The translations under genes and the position numbers were made by a program. The notes under the pieces are model-generated. The model saw only the letters and a program-made list of their open reading frames with translations, searched no databases and was not told the DNA's origin. 64,000 nucleotides of DNA from Paenibacillus sp. PL2-23 (GTDB taxonomy: Bacteria; Bacillota; Bacilli; Paenibacillales; Paenibacillaceae): positions 385,501 through 449,500 of the forward strand of contig NZ_CP162129.1 in the NCBI RefSeq assembly GCF_040834005.1, written 5' to 3'. Position 1 is the first letter of the stretch. Each line of letters starts with the position of its first letter. Positions 8,177 to 21,339 of the stretch are shown piece by piece.

Positions 8177-9028
8177 TCACTTATAAAATAACAATCGGTT
8201 TGCGGCGGAGTTGCGATAGCCGGTCGGCGTCAAGCCGGTCATCCCCTTGAACGTCCGCATGAAATGCTGGCTGTCGTGGAAGCCGAGCTGCAGCGCGATC
8301 TCGTTGATGGTCAGATTCGTGTCCGTCAGCAGGTAGGAGGCGGCTTCGAGCTTCTGCTGCATCAGGAATGGCTTGAGCGGCACACCTGCAATCTGGCTGA
8401 ACAAATGGGACAAATATTTGGCGTTATAGCCGAAGTGGTCCGCTATTTGCGTAACCTGCAGCCGCTCGAACCGGTGCCACTTGATATAATCCACAACGTC
8501 GTTGTACAACTGCTTCTGCTTCAGCCGCTGCCCGGAGCCGGGGCTGTCTTGCTTCATTTGATTGTGAAGCTCACAGAGAATGCTAGTCGCCATATAATGG
8601 CCCAGTGTCGGGTCTTGATAGCTGCGAATGGCATCCTGCAGCTGCTTCATCATAACAATGAGCTTATCCCCGCCCCTCAGCGAGCCCTTGCCTGGAATCC
8701 GCAGGATGCTGGCAGGCTCCTCGCTATCGCCCGTATCGAATGGCGCTGCAGGCTGCTCCGACTCCATAACGTGTAGCCAATAAAAGCTGCAATCCGACGG
8801 CTGATACCCGTATTGACGGGTTCTTGGAGGCATTAGCAAATATTCGCCCTCACGCAAGGCGTGCTGCTCATGCTCGTCGGCGATATACAGCACGCCCCGG
8901 GTCGGGAGGAACAGCTCGTAGTCCATCAGGATCCGGTTCATATGCATCCAATCCGCTGATGGAGCCGTGAATTTACCTGTCATGACCAGTTGCAGTGGTC
9001 TTTCGACGTTCAAGAGAAACGTTGTCAT
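8177..9028 (-). CDS. AraC family transcriptional regulator
   Basis: A 283-residue regulator with an N-terminal cupin-like sensor (YELFLPTRGVLYIAD...EGEYLLMPP) and a C-terminal double HTH from about residue 185 (LQVTQIADHFGYNAKYLSHLFSQ, then LTINEIALQLGFHDSQHFMRTFKGMTGLTPTGYR). The cupin of such proteins usually binds a sugar. It is transcribed divergently from the GH127 gene 230 bp away, so it probably senses an arabinose-type sugar and controls that gene. ATG 9028 was preferred over an upstream GTG (9058) because GGGGGG lies 9 bp before it. Confidence 0.85.
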   Translation of the reverse strand: MTTFLLNVERPLQLVMTGKFTAPSADWMHMNRILMDYELFLPTRGVLYIADEHEQHALREGEYLLMPPRTRQYGYQPSDCSFYWLHVMESEQPAAPFDTGDSEEPASILRIPGKGSLRGGDKLIVMMKQLQDAIRSYQDPTLGHYMATSILCELHNQMKQDSPGSGQRLKQKQLYNDVVDYIKWHRFERLQVTQIADHFGYNAKYLSHLFSQIAGVPLKPFLMQQKLEAASYLLTDTNLTINEIALQLGFHDSQHFMRTFKGMTGLTPTGYRNSAANRLLFYK

Positions 9029-9258
9029 CGCTGGATACCCCCCATCTAACCTTTTCACCCCATATCCATGCTATAACCATAACAAGCCGCACGAGAGCTG
9101 GCAATAGGGCTGGCGATGAAGACCAGCTTCTCTAGCCTGCCGCATGCATGCTGAGAACAGACTTTTTTACACCAATTCGAACGTTTCGCCACTTACGCAG
9201 CCTTGACCCTTGATAGTACGCTGAGGAAGAACAAACCAAGGCGAGAGGCGGATGTAAC

Positions 9259-11547
9259 TTGAGAATGGGAGAAACGACGCGCAAGCAGCTGCAGCATTTT
9301 GGACTGGATCAGGTCAGACTGACTGAAGCTTACCATACGAACGCGGCCCAGAAGGAGCTTCAATATCTGTACAGTTATGAGCTGGACCGGCTGCTGGCTG
9401 GATTTCGGGAGACCAAGGGGCTTGAGCCGAAAGCTCCAAAGTACCCCGGCTGGGAGGACACTGAAATACGCGGGCATACGCTGGGCCATTACATGACGGC
9501 TTGTGCGCAGGCGTATGCCGCCTCCAAGGACCCGGTGATGCTGGACCGGCTTCAGTATTTGGTTGCTGAGCTGTCGCAGTGCCAGCTTGACAGCGGCTAT
9601 CTGTCGGCTTATCCCGAGGTGCTGATCGACAACGTTGAGAACAGGCAGCCGGCATGGGTACCCTGGTATACGATGCACAAAATCATAGCGGGCCTCATCT
9701 CCATCTACCACGCGACAGGGTCGAAGGAGGCATTCGACGTGGTCTCCCGACTGGGAGACTGGGTCGCTTCCCGAACCTCGCGCTGGACCAAGGAGCTGCA
9801 GGCGACGGTGCTGGCGGTGGAGTACGGCGGCATGAACGACTGCCTCTACGATTTGTACCAGATAACCGGCCATAAGAGGCATCTTGACGCGGCCCATCAA
9901 TTCGATGAGCTGCCGCTGTTCGAGGCCATCCACGCCGGTCACGATATTCTGAGGGGCAAGCATGCCAACACAGCCATTCCGAAATTTATCGGCGCCTTGA
10001 ATCGTTATCTGACGCTGGGCGAGCGCGAGCGCTTCTACCTGGAGACAGCCGAGCGCTTCTGGGAGATGGTCGTGAACCATCACAGCTACATGACGGGCGG
10101 CAACAGCGAGTCCGAGCACTTCGGAGAACCGGATCTGCTGGACGCCAAGCGAACGGATATCACTTGCGAGACGTGCAACAGCTACAATATGCTGAAGCTG
10201 ACCCGCGAGCTGTTCAAGCTGACGCGGGATCGCCGGTACGCGGATTTTTATGAGAGGACGTATATGAACGCCATCCTGTCCTCCCAGCATCCCGAGACGG
10301 GCATGACGATGTATTTCCAGCCGATGGCTACGGGTTATTTTAAAATATACAGCTCTCCGTTCCAGCATTTCTGGTGCTGTACAGGTACGGGCATGGAGAG
10401 CTTCACGAAGCTGAATGACAGCATCTACTTCCATGATTGGGATGCTCTGTACGTGACCCAATATATAGGCTCGATTCTGGATTGGTCCGAGCGGGGGCTC
10501 ATGCTGGCAATGACGGCCGATCTGCCGGCGAATGAGCAGGTGGAGCTGCGGGTGAACGTCGCGAACGGCGAGCGCCGGGAGCTGGCCCTGCATCTGCGTG
10601 TGCCGTATTGGTCGGCTGGCGCTATGGGCGTGCGGGTTAACGGGGAGTCTGCGCTTGCTGACAATCGGGATGGCTATCTGGTGATTCGACGGACATGGGC
10701 GGACGGAGATATCGTCGAGCTGACGCTGCCGATGAACGTGATGGCTTCGCGTCTCCCCGACAATCCGCAGGCGGTTGGCTTCCAGTATGGTCCCGCCGTG
10801 CTCAGCGCGGCGCTCGGCTCTGAGGATATGACGCAGGCCCAGACAGGCATTATGGTTCGTGTGCCTACGAAGCGGATGCGGATGAAGGATTACCTCATTC
10901 CGCGGGGCATGAGTCCCGAGGAGTGGATCAGGGGCGTGGAGAAGCATCTGGTCAAGCAAGGCTCTGAGCTTGTATTTCAACTGCGGCAGACGGATGAGGA
11001 CGATCGCCTGCTCTTCACGCCGCATTACCGGCAGCACACCGAACGATACGGCATCTACTGGCATGTCATTGCGGAGGACTCGGAGGAGCTGGAGCGGCAT
11101 AAGCGGCAGGCTCGCATGGAGGAGCTCATTCGCGAGGCGACAATCGACAGCGTGCAGGTGGGCAATGATCAATACGAGCTGCAGCATGAGATTCAAGGCG
11201 AGAACACATTCGGCGGCGCTTGGGATGGACAGAATGGCCGGGCGGCCCATCCCGGAGGCTGGTTCAGCTATAAGCTGAGGGTGCTCCCGGGGGAGCAGAA
11301 CAGCCTGCAATTCCTGTTCTTCGCCGTGCATCATGATCGCGTGCTGAACATCTACGCGGACGGTGAGCTGCTTGCCAGCTACAAGTCCGATCCGCAATGC
11401 AAGCGGGAATTCCTCCCCGTCACGCTCGACATTCCGGCCTCGATCACGAAGGACAAGGAGTGGCTGACGTTTACCTTCGTCCCGGAGGAGCGAATCAACG
11501 GGATCTACGGCATTCTCCGAACGATGAAGCCGATTGAGGCGAATTAA
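9259..11547 (+). CDS. Glycoside hydrolase family 127 (beta-L-arabinofuranosidase type)
   Basis: A 762-residue (alpha/alpha)6-barrel protein of the DUF1680/GH127 family with no signal peptide, so cytoplasmic. The zinc-thiolate site of the Bifidobacterium enzyme HypBA1 (Glu-x-Cys plus a Cys-Cys pair) is matched by E304-x-C306 in ITCETCNSYN and C373-C374 in FWCCTGTGMES; one cysteine of that site is the nucleophile. It should remove beta-L-arabinofuranose from short oligosaccharides after import. The TTG start at 9259 is favoured because GAGAGGCGG is 7 bp upstream; ATG 9265 is possible. The divergent AraC gene is its likely regulator. Confidence 0.88.
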   Translation: MRMGETTRKQLQHFGLDQVRLTEAYHTNAAQKELQYLYSYELDRLLAGFRETKGLEPKAPKYPGWEDTEIRGHTLGHYMTACAQAYAASKDPVMLDRLQYLVAELSQCQLDSGYLSAYPEVLIDNVENRQPAWVPWYTMHKIIAGLISIYHATGSKEAFDVVSRLGDWVASRTSRWTKELQATVLAVEYGGMNDCLYDLYQITGHKRHLDAAHQFDELPLFEAIHAGHDILRGKHANTAIPKFIGALNRYLTLGERERFYLETAERFWEMVVNHHSYMTGGNSESEHFGEPDLLDAKRTDITCETCNSYNMLKLTRELFKLTRDRRYADFYERTYMNAILSSQHPETGMTMYFQPMATGYFKIYSSPFQHFWCCTGTGMESFTKLNDSIYFHDWDALYVTQYIGSILDWSERGLMLAMTADLPANEQVELRVNVANGERRELALHLRVPYWSAGAMGVRVNGESALADNRDGYLVIRRTWADGDIVELTLPMNVMASRLPDNPQAVGFQYGPAVLSAALGSEDMTQAQTGIMVRVPTKRMRMKDYLIPRGMSPEEWIRGVEKHLVKQGSELVFQLRQTDEDDRLLFTPHYRQHTERYGIYWHVIAEDSEELERHKRQARMEELIREATIDSVQVGNDQYELQHEIQGENTFGGAWDGQNGRAAHPGGWFSYKLRVLPGEQNSLQFLFFAVHHDRVLNIYADGELLASYKSDPQCKREFLPVTLDIPASITKDKEWLTFTFVPEERINGIYGILRTMKPIEAN

Positions 11548-11554
11548 ACAATGG

Positions 11555-11600
11555 ACGCAATGCCAGGCTGGCGCTCGCTAGCTGGGCATTGCGTTTTTTT
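11555..11600 (+). terminator. Terminator of the GH127 gene
   Basis: ACGCAATGCC pairs perfectly with GGCATTGCGT across a 20-base loop and is followed by seven T residues. Confidence 0.9.
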
Positions 11601-11618
11601 GGTGGAGAAGGCTGGATA

Positions 11619-11757
11619 GGTGCGGCGGGGTGTCGCTATTGCGCGGATTGAGGTCACGCGGCGGTCGATAGGCACACGAGAGATCGTTATTGCGCCGAAT
11701 GAGGGGTTAGAAGGAGCAACAGCCACACGAGATATCGCTATTGCGCCGAAAACAGGG
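11619..11757. repeat. Three diverged units of the 51-bp repeat family A
   Basis: The marks TCG-CTATTGCG, TCG-TTATTGCGCCGAA and TCG-CTATTGCGCCGAA recur at exact 51-bp steps (first TCG at 11633, second at 11684), and CACACGAG recurs at 11673 and 11724. The units match the 41.5-kb array in order and spacing (GCAACAG...CACGAG...TCG...TTAT..GCGCCGAA...GGTTAG). They lie between the GH127 terminator and the GH53 gene. The rest of this 430-bp gap shows no gene. Confidence 0.75.
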
Positions 11758-11961
11758 GCCCGTATGTCGCAGGCCCCCGGAGCCGCGCTATGCTGGCTTC
11801 AACCGGCTATGAAACTATCCGAAATGTTGCAATCGTGGCATGTTCAACCTAGCGGCCGGAACTTAGAATGAGGGTACAGCAATCCGAGCATGGCTGCTCA
11901 GCAGCTATGTGGAAACGCTTACTCTATTCTTTCGGTGGAGCAGGCTTACGGGTGACAATAG

Positions 11962-15756
<3,795 letters not shown>

Positions 15757-15770
15757 TCGTCGATATGAAG

Positions 15771-15814
15771 AAGGCTGACTCACCGGCAATCAAGCTGCCG
15801 GAGAAGTCAGCCTT
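15771..15814 (+). terminator. Terminator of the GH53 gene
   Basis: AAGGCTGACT pairs with AGTCAGCCTT, with an inner CCGGC/GCCGG stem. The trailing T-run is short. Confidence 0.7.
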
Positions 15815-15947
15815 TGCTGCATATTGTATCTTATAGGTAATGTGCGTTTTTTTTATAGGTTTGAGCTCTACCCAGATGGACGGGATGTCGATATAATGTT
15901 AGGAAAGCTAACATGAATATGGAGTTCAAAGCCGGAAGGGTGGTTAC

Positions 15948-18101
15948 ATGAATATTTGGGGGAAAATAGTATCTCCGGCGGCATACCTGATGTCGCGCCT
16001 TAGGTACGGCCACAAGTTTGTTCTTATAAGCGTACTCATTCTGATCCCATTCTTGCTGCTGCTGTGGCTGTGGGTGACTGCACTGCAGCAAGAGATTGAC
16101 AGGGCACGGTCGGAGAGTCAAGGGGTGGCGTACATGGAAGCTCTGCTTCCCTTCATGCTGGAAATTCAGCAGCACCGCGGCCTGGCTAACGGCTATCTGA
16201 ACGGAGACGCTGCCGGGGAAGCCGCAATGACCGAGCTTGAGGCGCGTATGGATAAGACGGCCAGGCATGCGGCCGAGATGGATGCCGCGTATGGCGGCGC
16301 TTGGCAGACTGGCGAGCGCTGGGCGGCTATGGCGAGCGCTTGGGAGGCGTTGCGAATCGAGACGCGCTCCTTAACCGCAGCTGAAAGCTTCGCGAGGCAC
16401 TCAGAACTGATCGCGGCGCTCATCGATCACATGGTCTTTGTCTCTGATCAGTCTGGACTGACGCTGGACACCGAGCTGGACTCCTATTACATGATGGATC
16501 TGAGCGTCCATCATATTCCAGCATTAATCGAGCTGGTGGGACAGACCAGAGGGAAGCTTAACGGACTGCTGGCGGGAAATCAGTGGACGGAGAATGACAG
16601 AATGGCCCTGATGCTGGCGCGCAGCGAGATGGAGCGCGGCTTGGCTGGGATCGAGAAGGCGCTGTCCGTTACGTTCCAGTACAACGGCTCGCTGGAGGAG
16701 CGGGTCGGTGAGCCGGGCCAGGCTGCAGTGGCGTCCGTGCGCGGTTATTTGGACAGCGTGAACAGGCATTTTATTGAAGGTGATATGTCGGGCGTTGAGG
16801 CGAAGGCGTTTTTTGCAGAGGGCACCCGGACGATTGCAGACGCGGACGCCTTGTTCGATACGGCTCTGTCTGAGCTGAACAGGCTGCTGGGCGAACGTAT
16901 GGAGGAGCTGACGCAAAGCCGGAATATGATGATTGCGGCGTTCGTTGCCGCGCTGCTGCTTGTCACGCTGTTCTATCTGGGCTTCTATTACAATACGATT
17001 TCAGCCATTCGCACCCTGCAGGCGCAATCCGCTCGCATGGCGGGAGGAGACTTGACGGTGCAGGTGGAACTGAACACGAAGGACGAGCTGCGTCTGGTTG
17101 GCGATGCCTTCAATCAGATGTCGGACGCCTTGAGCAGGCTGCTGCTGAACAATCAGCATATTTCGGAGCAGGTGGCGGAGTCCTCGCGGCAGCTGTCCCA
17201 TGTAGCGGCGGATTCTGCGGTCATCATGCAGGATATCGCCCAGTCCGTCGGCGGAATCGCGGAAGTGGCGGAGGGCCAGCTCAAGACCTCTGACGACAAC
17301 ACGCATGCGTTGACGGAAATGGCAGAGGCGGTCAATCGTATTGCCTCAACCGCGTCGGAGGTCGCCGATTTCTCGAACAACGCCAGGGCAGGGGCGGACA
17401 GCGGAGCGGACAAGCTGCGGGAAGCCGTGGATCAGATGGAGAAAATCCGCCAAGCGGCTCAAGTCTCCCGTTCCTCGCTCTTGACGCTGGGGGAGCGCTC
17501 GCAGCGAATTGGAGAGATCAGCTCCGTCATTATGGAGATATCGGCGCAGACGCAGTTGCTGTCGCTTAACGCCAATATTGAGGCGGCCAGGGCGGGGGAA
17601 TTCGGCCGAGGGTTTATGGTGGTGGCGGGCGAGGTCGCGAAGCTGGCGGAGCAGACCCGTCAGGCGGTGCAGACCATCGCAGTTGTTGTGGATGAGATTC
17701 GTACGCTTGTGGCGGAATCGAACCAGTCGGTTGCATCGACGTCGGCCGAGGCGGAGCAAGGCTTGACGACGATTGCAGCCGCGAATGAAGCGATCGGCTC
17801 AATCCGCGCGGTTATGAACGAAATGTCGAGTCAAATGCAGGAAGTATCGGCTGCGGCCGAACAGCTGTCCGCGGGAACGCAGCAGGTGACAGCGGCTTTC
17901 ACCGATACAAGTGAGCAGACCAGAAGGACGACGAGGGAAACCGTCACGATGGCGGCCGCCTCGGAGGAGCAGCTGGCGTCGATACAGGAGGTGCAGGCTT
18001 CCGCGGAAACGCTAAGCAGCCTGGCCCAGAGGCTGCAGCAGGAGCTGGGGAAATTCAAGCTGGCGGACAATGCCGGAGGCGAAGGCGGCAGTATGGCATA
18101 A
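15948..18101 (+). CDS. Methyl-accepting chemotaxis protein
   Basis: A 717-residue chemoreceptor. The first membrane helix is at about 23-43 ([19 protein letters not shown]) and the extracellular helical bundle at about 44-320 ([17 protein letters not shown], resembling nitrate-sensing/NIT-like four-helix sensors). The second membrane helix ([20 protein letters not shown]) is at about 323-343, HAMP at about 345-400, and the signalling coiled coil runs to the end. The hairpin tip is conserved ([23 protein letters not shown]). It reports an extracellular ligand to CheA/CheW. Its position after the galactanase hints at plant-derived attractants, but this is only context. GGAAGGGTGG precedes the ATG. 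Confidence 0.9.
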   Translation: MNIWGKIVSPAAYLMSRLRYGHKFVLISVLILIPFLLLLWLWVTALQQEIDRARSESQGVAYMEALLPFMLEIQQHRGLANGYLNGDAAGEAAMTELEARMDKTARHAAEMDAAYGGAWQTGERWAAMASAWEALRIETRSLTAAESFARHSELIAALIDHMVFVSDQSGLTLDTELDSYYMMDLSVHHIPALIELVGQTRGKLNGLLAGNQWTENDRMALMLARSEMERGLAGIEKALSVTFQYNGSLEERVGEPGQAAVASVRGYLDSVNRHFIEGDMSGVEAKAFFAEGTRTIADADALFDTALSELNRLLGERMEELTQSRNMMIAAFVAALLLVTLFYLGFYYNTISAIRTLQAQSARMAGGDLTVQVELNTKDELRLVGDAFNQMSDALSRLLLNNQHISEQVAESSRQLSHVAADSAVIMQDIAQSVGGIAEVAEGQLKTSDDNTHALTEMAEAVNRIASTASEVADFSNNARAGADSGADKLREAVDQMEKIRQAAQVSRSSLLTLGERSQRIGEISSVIMEISAQTQLLSLNANIEAARAGEFGRGFMVVAGEVAKLAEQTRQAVQTIAVVVDEIRTLVAESNQSVASTSAEAEQGLTTIAAANEAIGSIRAVMNEMSSQMQEVSAAAEQLSAGTQQVTAAFTDTSEQTRRTTRETVTMAAASEEQLASIQEVQASAETLSSLAQRLQQELGKFKLADNAGGEGGSMA

Positions 18102-18129
18102 GATGTTTGTATGGATAAATGGGTCCAGA

Positions 18130-18164
18130 AGCCGGGAGCGATTAGACATGCTCTCGGCTTTTTC
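18130..18164 (+). terminator. Terminator of the chemoreceptor gene
   Basis: AGCCGGGAGC pairs with GCTCTCGGCT across a ten-base loop, followed by TTTTTCC. Confidence 0.8.
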
Positions 18165-18260
18165 CTGTGCACTGCGAATTGGAGCTTTCGACATCATGAG
18201 GATGGTATTGGAGCTATTTGGATAGAATGCTAAGAGATATTGTCGAATGGAGGCGAAGCG

Positions 18261-19859
18261 TTGAGCTCATTATTTCGATCCATCCAGAAGATAATGGCCG
18301 GCGGCGGCTCTCCTAAGAGAGCGCAGCCATCCACGCCGCCCGCTAGGCAGGAGCTTCATGCCCGGCTAGCCGACAGCCTCCCCGTCATTCGAGAGCTGAT
18401 CGGCAACAGCCCCGATATTATTATTCGCGTCATTTCGCTGCATCGTGGGAACGAGCGGGTGGAGGCCGCGCTGGTCTATACAGAAGGGCTGGCGAACATT
18501 ACCGATATGCTGGAATCGCTGCTCGCGTCGGGCAAGGAGACGGAAGCGGAACCGGCAATGGAGGGAGAAGTCCCGGGGCAGGGGGCATATCTGCAGAAGC
18601 TGAAGCAGACCATTCTGACCGTTGGCGATATTAAGGACGTATCGGATTACGAAACGTTGATGCACGCTGTATTGTCCGGCGATACGGCGCTGCTCGTGGA
18701 CGGCTGCGAAGAAGGCGTGCTCGCCAGCACAAGGGACTGGGAGGATCGAGGCGTCAACGAGCCTTCCAGCCAGCAGCTGATTCGCGGCCCGCGCGACGGC
18801 TTCTCCGAGACGCTGCGCACGAATACGGTGCTGCTTCGGCGGAAGATCAAGGATCCCAATCTGTGGATGGAGATGAAGCAGATTGGTCGCGTGACCAAAA
18901 CCGACGTCGTGATGGTCTACATGAAGGGCATCGCAACCGACAAGGTGATCGATGAGGTGCGTTCCCGGCTGGATCGGATCGACATCGACGCCATTCTGGA
19001 GAGCGGCTATATCGAAGAGCTCATTCAGGATGAGACGTATACGCCGTTCCCTACAGTCTACAACACGGAACGACCGGATGAGGTGGCGGCGGGATTAATC
19101 GAAGGGCGCGTAGCTATTATCGTGGATGGCACGCCGTTCGTCCTGCTGGTGCCCGCCCTGTTCACCCACTTCCTGCAGTCCTCGGAGGATTATTATCAGC
19201 GCGCCGATATCGGCACCATCATTCGCTTGCTTCGGTATATCGCCCTGTTCATCTCGCTGCTGGCGCCAGCCGCGTATATTGCGGTCACCACCTTTCACCA
19301 GGAGATGATTCCGACCCCGCTGCTCATCAGGGTAGTGGCGCAGCGGGAGGGCATTCCGTTCCCGGCATTGGTCGAAGCTCTCCTCATGGAGGTTACCTTC
19401 GAAATATTGCGAGAGGCGGGCATTCGCATGCCGAGGGCAATCGGACAAGCCGTATCTATTGTTGGAGCGCTTGTCATTGGACAGTCAGCCGTTGAGGCGG
19501 GGCTTGTCGGTCCGGCAATGGTCATTATCGTGTCAATGACAGCCATATCTAATTTTGTTATCCCCTCCTTCAATATGGGCATCTCCATTCGGATGATTCG
19601 GTTCGTGCTGATGCTGCTGGCGGCGACGTTCGGATTATTCGGCATTATGGTGGGATTGATTGCTATGGTGCTGCACTTGTGCAGCCTGCGCTCGTTCGGG
19701 GTGCCTTACATGGCGCCATTCGCGCCGTTCATTATGGAGGATCAGAAGGATAACATTTGGCGGCTTCCTCACTGGATGCTGACGACTCGACCGAGATTAA
19801 TTAGCCAGACGAACACTACGAGGCAGCAACGCAACAGGGAGAATAACCCTAATAACTAG
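18261..19859 (+). CDS. Spore germination receptor A subunit (GerA/GerKA family)
   Basis: About 532 residues. A soluble N-terminal half (IRELIGNSPDIIIRVISLHRG...VDG...PRDGFSETLRTNTVLLRRKIKDPNL) precedes about five membrane helices from residue 290, with the family segments TPLLIRVVAQREGIPFPALVEALLME and FEILREAGIRMPRAIGQAVSIVGALVIG. GerA proteins form the nutrient receptor core in the spore inner membrane. TTG 18261 is preferred because TGGAGG lies 7 bp upstream; an earlier TTG at 18240 lacks a binding site. It heads a four-gene operon (A, C, small protein, B). Such operons are usually forespore-expressed; a sigma-G promoter was not identified. Confidence 0.93.
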   Translation: MSSLFRSIQKIMAGGGSPKRAQPSTPPARQELHARLADSLPVIRELIGNSPDIIIRVISLHRGNERVEAALVYTEGLANITDMLESLLASGKETEAEPAMEGEVPGQGAYLQKLKQTILTVGDIKDVSDYETLMHAVLSGDTALLVDGCEEGVLASTRDWEDRGVNEPSSQQLIRGPRDGFSETLRTNTVLLRRKIKDPNLWMEMKQIGRVTKTDVVMVYMKGIATDKVIDEVRSRLDRIDIDAILESGYIEELIQDETYTPFPTVYNTERPDEVAAGLIEGRVAIIVDGTPFVLLVPALFTHFLQSSEDYYQRADIGTIIRLLRYIALFISLLAPAAYIAVTTFHQEMIPTPLLIRVVAQREGIPFPALVEALLMEVTFEILREAGIRMPRAIGQAVSIVGALVIGQSAVEAGLVGPAMVIIVSMTAISNFVIPSFNMGISIRMIRFVLMLLAATFGLFGIMVGLIAMVLHLCSLRSFGVPYMAPFAPFIMEDQKDNIWRLPHWMLTTRPRLISQTNTTRQQRNRENNPNN

Positions 19860-19875
19860 CGGGAAGGCCGGGCAG

Positions 19876-21084
19876 GTGAACAAGATACGATACGTCAAGC
19901 TGTGTATAGCTCTTATGGCGATGCTTCTGCTGCTGACCAGCTGCTGGAACAGAAGAGAGCTGAACGATATGTCGATAGCGTCCGCACTCGGCTTCGATAA
20001 GAAGGGCGATGGCTATGAGGTGGCGGTTCAAATTATTAATGCAGGTGAAATTGCCAGCGGGAAGGGCGGGGGCGGGCAGCGCATGCCGGTTGTGACCCAG
20101 CAGCTGATCGGGGGGCACACGATCTTCGAATCGGTGCGGGCGATGACGACGATGACGCCTCGCAAAATTTACGCCTCACACATCCGTGTCCTTGTGATTG
20201 GCGAGCAGCTTGCCAAGGAAGGCATTGCCGATGTGCTGGATTTCCTGTCGCGGGATCATGAGTTTCGAACGGATTTCTATATTCTTGTTGCAAAAGGTGC
20301 TACAGCCGCCGATGTGCTGCAGGTGTTGACGCCGCTGGAGAAAATTCCGTCCAACAAGCTGTTCGAAGCGCTGGAAACCTCGGAGCAGAATTGGGGCGTG
20401 ACATCAACCGTTGATCTGCACGAGCTGATCTTCGACATTGTAAGCAAAGGCAAGGAGCCCGCTCTGACCAGCATTCAGATCGTTGGCAACGCCGGAACGG
20501 CTAAGACCAAAAAAAACCTCGAGACGCTGACGCCTGCCGCGTTCCAGCGCTTTAACGGGCTGGCCGTCTTCCGGCAGGATAAGCTGGTGGGCTACTTAAG
20601 CACCAAGGAGAGCAAGGGCTACAGCTACGTCCTGGGCCATGTCAAAAATACAGTTGTACGAGCGTCTTGCCCTGACGGCGGCGACATTGCGATCGAGCTC
20701 AACCGCATCAAGCCCAAGGTGAGGGGCAGTGTGTCTGGGGGACAGCCTGCTGTTGAGGTTGCGGTGAAGCTTGAGGGCAATGTGGGGGAGGTTGTGTGCG
20801 GCATCGATCTGGAGAAGACGGACTCCATCGCTTGGCTGGAGGAAGCGGTGAACGAGGAGGTTCGGGGTACGATTGAAGCGTCCGTCAAGAAGGCCAAGGC
20901 CTTCCGATCGGATATATTCGGCTTCGGCAACGCGGTTCACCGGGCCGACTCTCGAGCGTGGAGGGAGCTGCAGAAGGATTGGGAGGATGAATTCCCCGAT
21001 CTGAAGGTGGACGTCACCGTTGAGACGGAGCTTCGGCGAACGGGTACCGTCGTACAGTCCTTTATCAAGGAGCTGAAGGATTAA
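19876..21084 (+). CDS. Spore germination receptor C subunit lipoprotein (Ger(x)C family)
   Basis: A 402-residue lipoprotein. The signal ends in the lipobox LLTSC, with CWNRRELNDMSIASALGFDK immediately after, the typical GerC start. The C-terminal domain has WRELQKDWEDEFPDLKVDVTVE. GerC proteins sit on the outer face of the spore inner membrane with the A and B subunits. The start is GTG 19876 after GGGAAGG, 16 bp past the A gene. Confidence 0.92.
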   Translation: MNKIRYVKLCIALMAMLLLLTSCWNRRELNDMSIASALGFDKKGDGYEVAVQIINAGEIASGKGGGGQRMPVVTQQLIGGHTIFESVRAMTTMTPRKIYASHIRVLVIGEQLAKEGIADVLDFLSRDHEFRTDFYILVAKGATAADVLQVLTPLEKIPSNKLFEALETSEQNWGVTSTVDLHELIFDIVSKGKEPALTSIQIVGNAGTAKTKKNLETLTPAAFQRFNGLAVFRQDKLVGYLSTKESKGYSYVLGHVKNTVVRASCPDGGDIAIELNRIKPKVRGSVSGGQPAVEVAVKLEGNVGEVVCGIDLEKTDSIAWLEEAVNEEVRGTIEASVKKAKAFRSDIFGFGNAVHRADSRAWRELQKDWEDEFPDLKVDVTVETELRRTGTVVQSFIKELKD

Positions 21085-21085
21085 C

Positions 21086-21316
21086 ATGTGGACGATAGTT
21101 GTCATCATCGTTGGCTTGCTGATTGCCGCCCAGGAGCTGCCGGATCTGCTTCGCAATAAGCGGAGGGTGGATATAGGGTTGTTTTCCACGCTGCTCCTGA
21201 TCGGCATCGCGCTTGGGGTCATGGAAAGTCTGGAGCTGGATATTCCGAACCCGCTCGACGCATTGACGGTCATATTCGGTCCAGTGAGCGAGCTTATGAA
21301 GAGTATATTCATCTAG
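21086..21316 (+). CDS. Small two-helix membrane protein within the ger operon
   Basis: A 76-residue protein with two membrane segments (TIVVIIVGLLIAAQELPDLL and IGLFSTLLLIGIALGVMESL) around a basic turn, and a short amphipathic tail. It begins one base after the GerC stop and ends 23 bp before GerB, so it is co-transcribed. The layout recalls the small D-type proteins that modulate some Bacillus germination receptors, but sequence alone does not prove this equivalence. Confidence 0.75.
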   Translation: MWTIVVIIVGLLIAAQELPDLLRNKRRVDIGLFSTLLLIGIALGVMESLELDIPNPLDALTVIFGPVSELMKSIFI

Positions 21317-21339
21317 TACTGCAGAGGAGGCGGGGGCCC

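Noticed and set aside
9193..11397. A 734-codon open frame antisense to the GH127 gene
   Set aside because: It mirrors the GC-rich third positions of the real gene; it has no protein-family pattern, while the plus-strand frame has complete GH127 active-site motifs.
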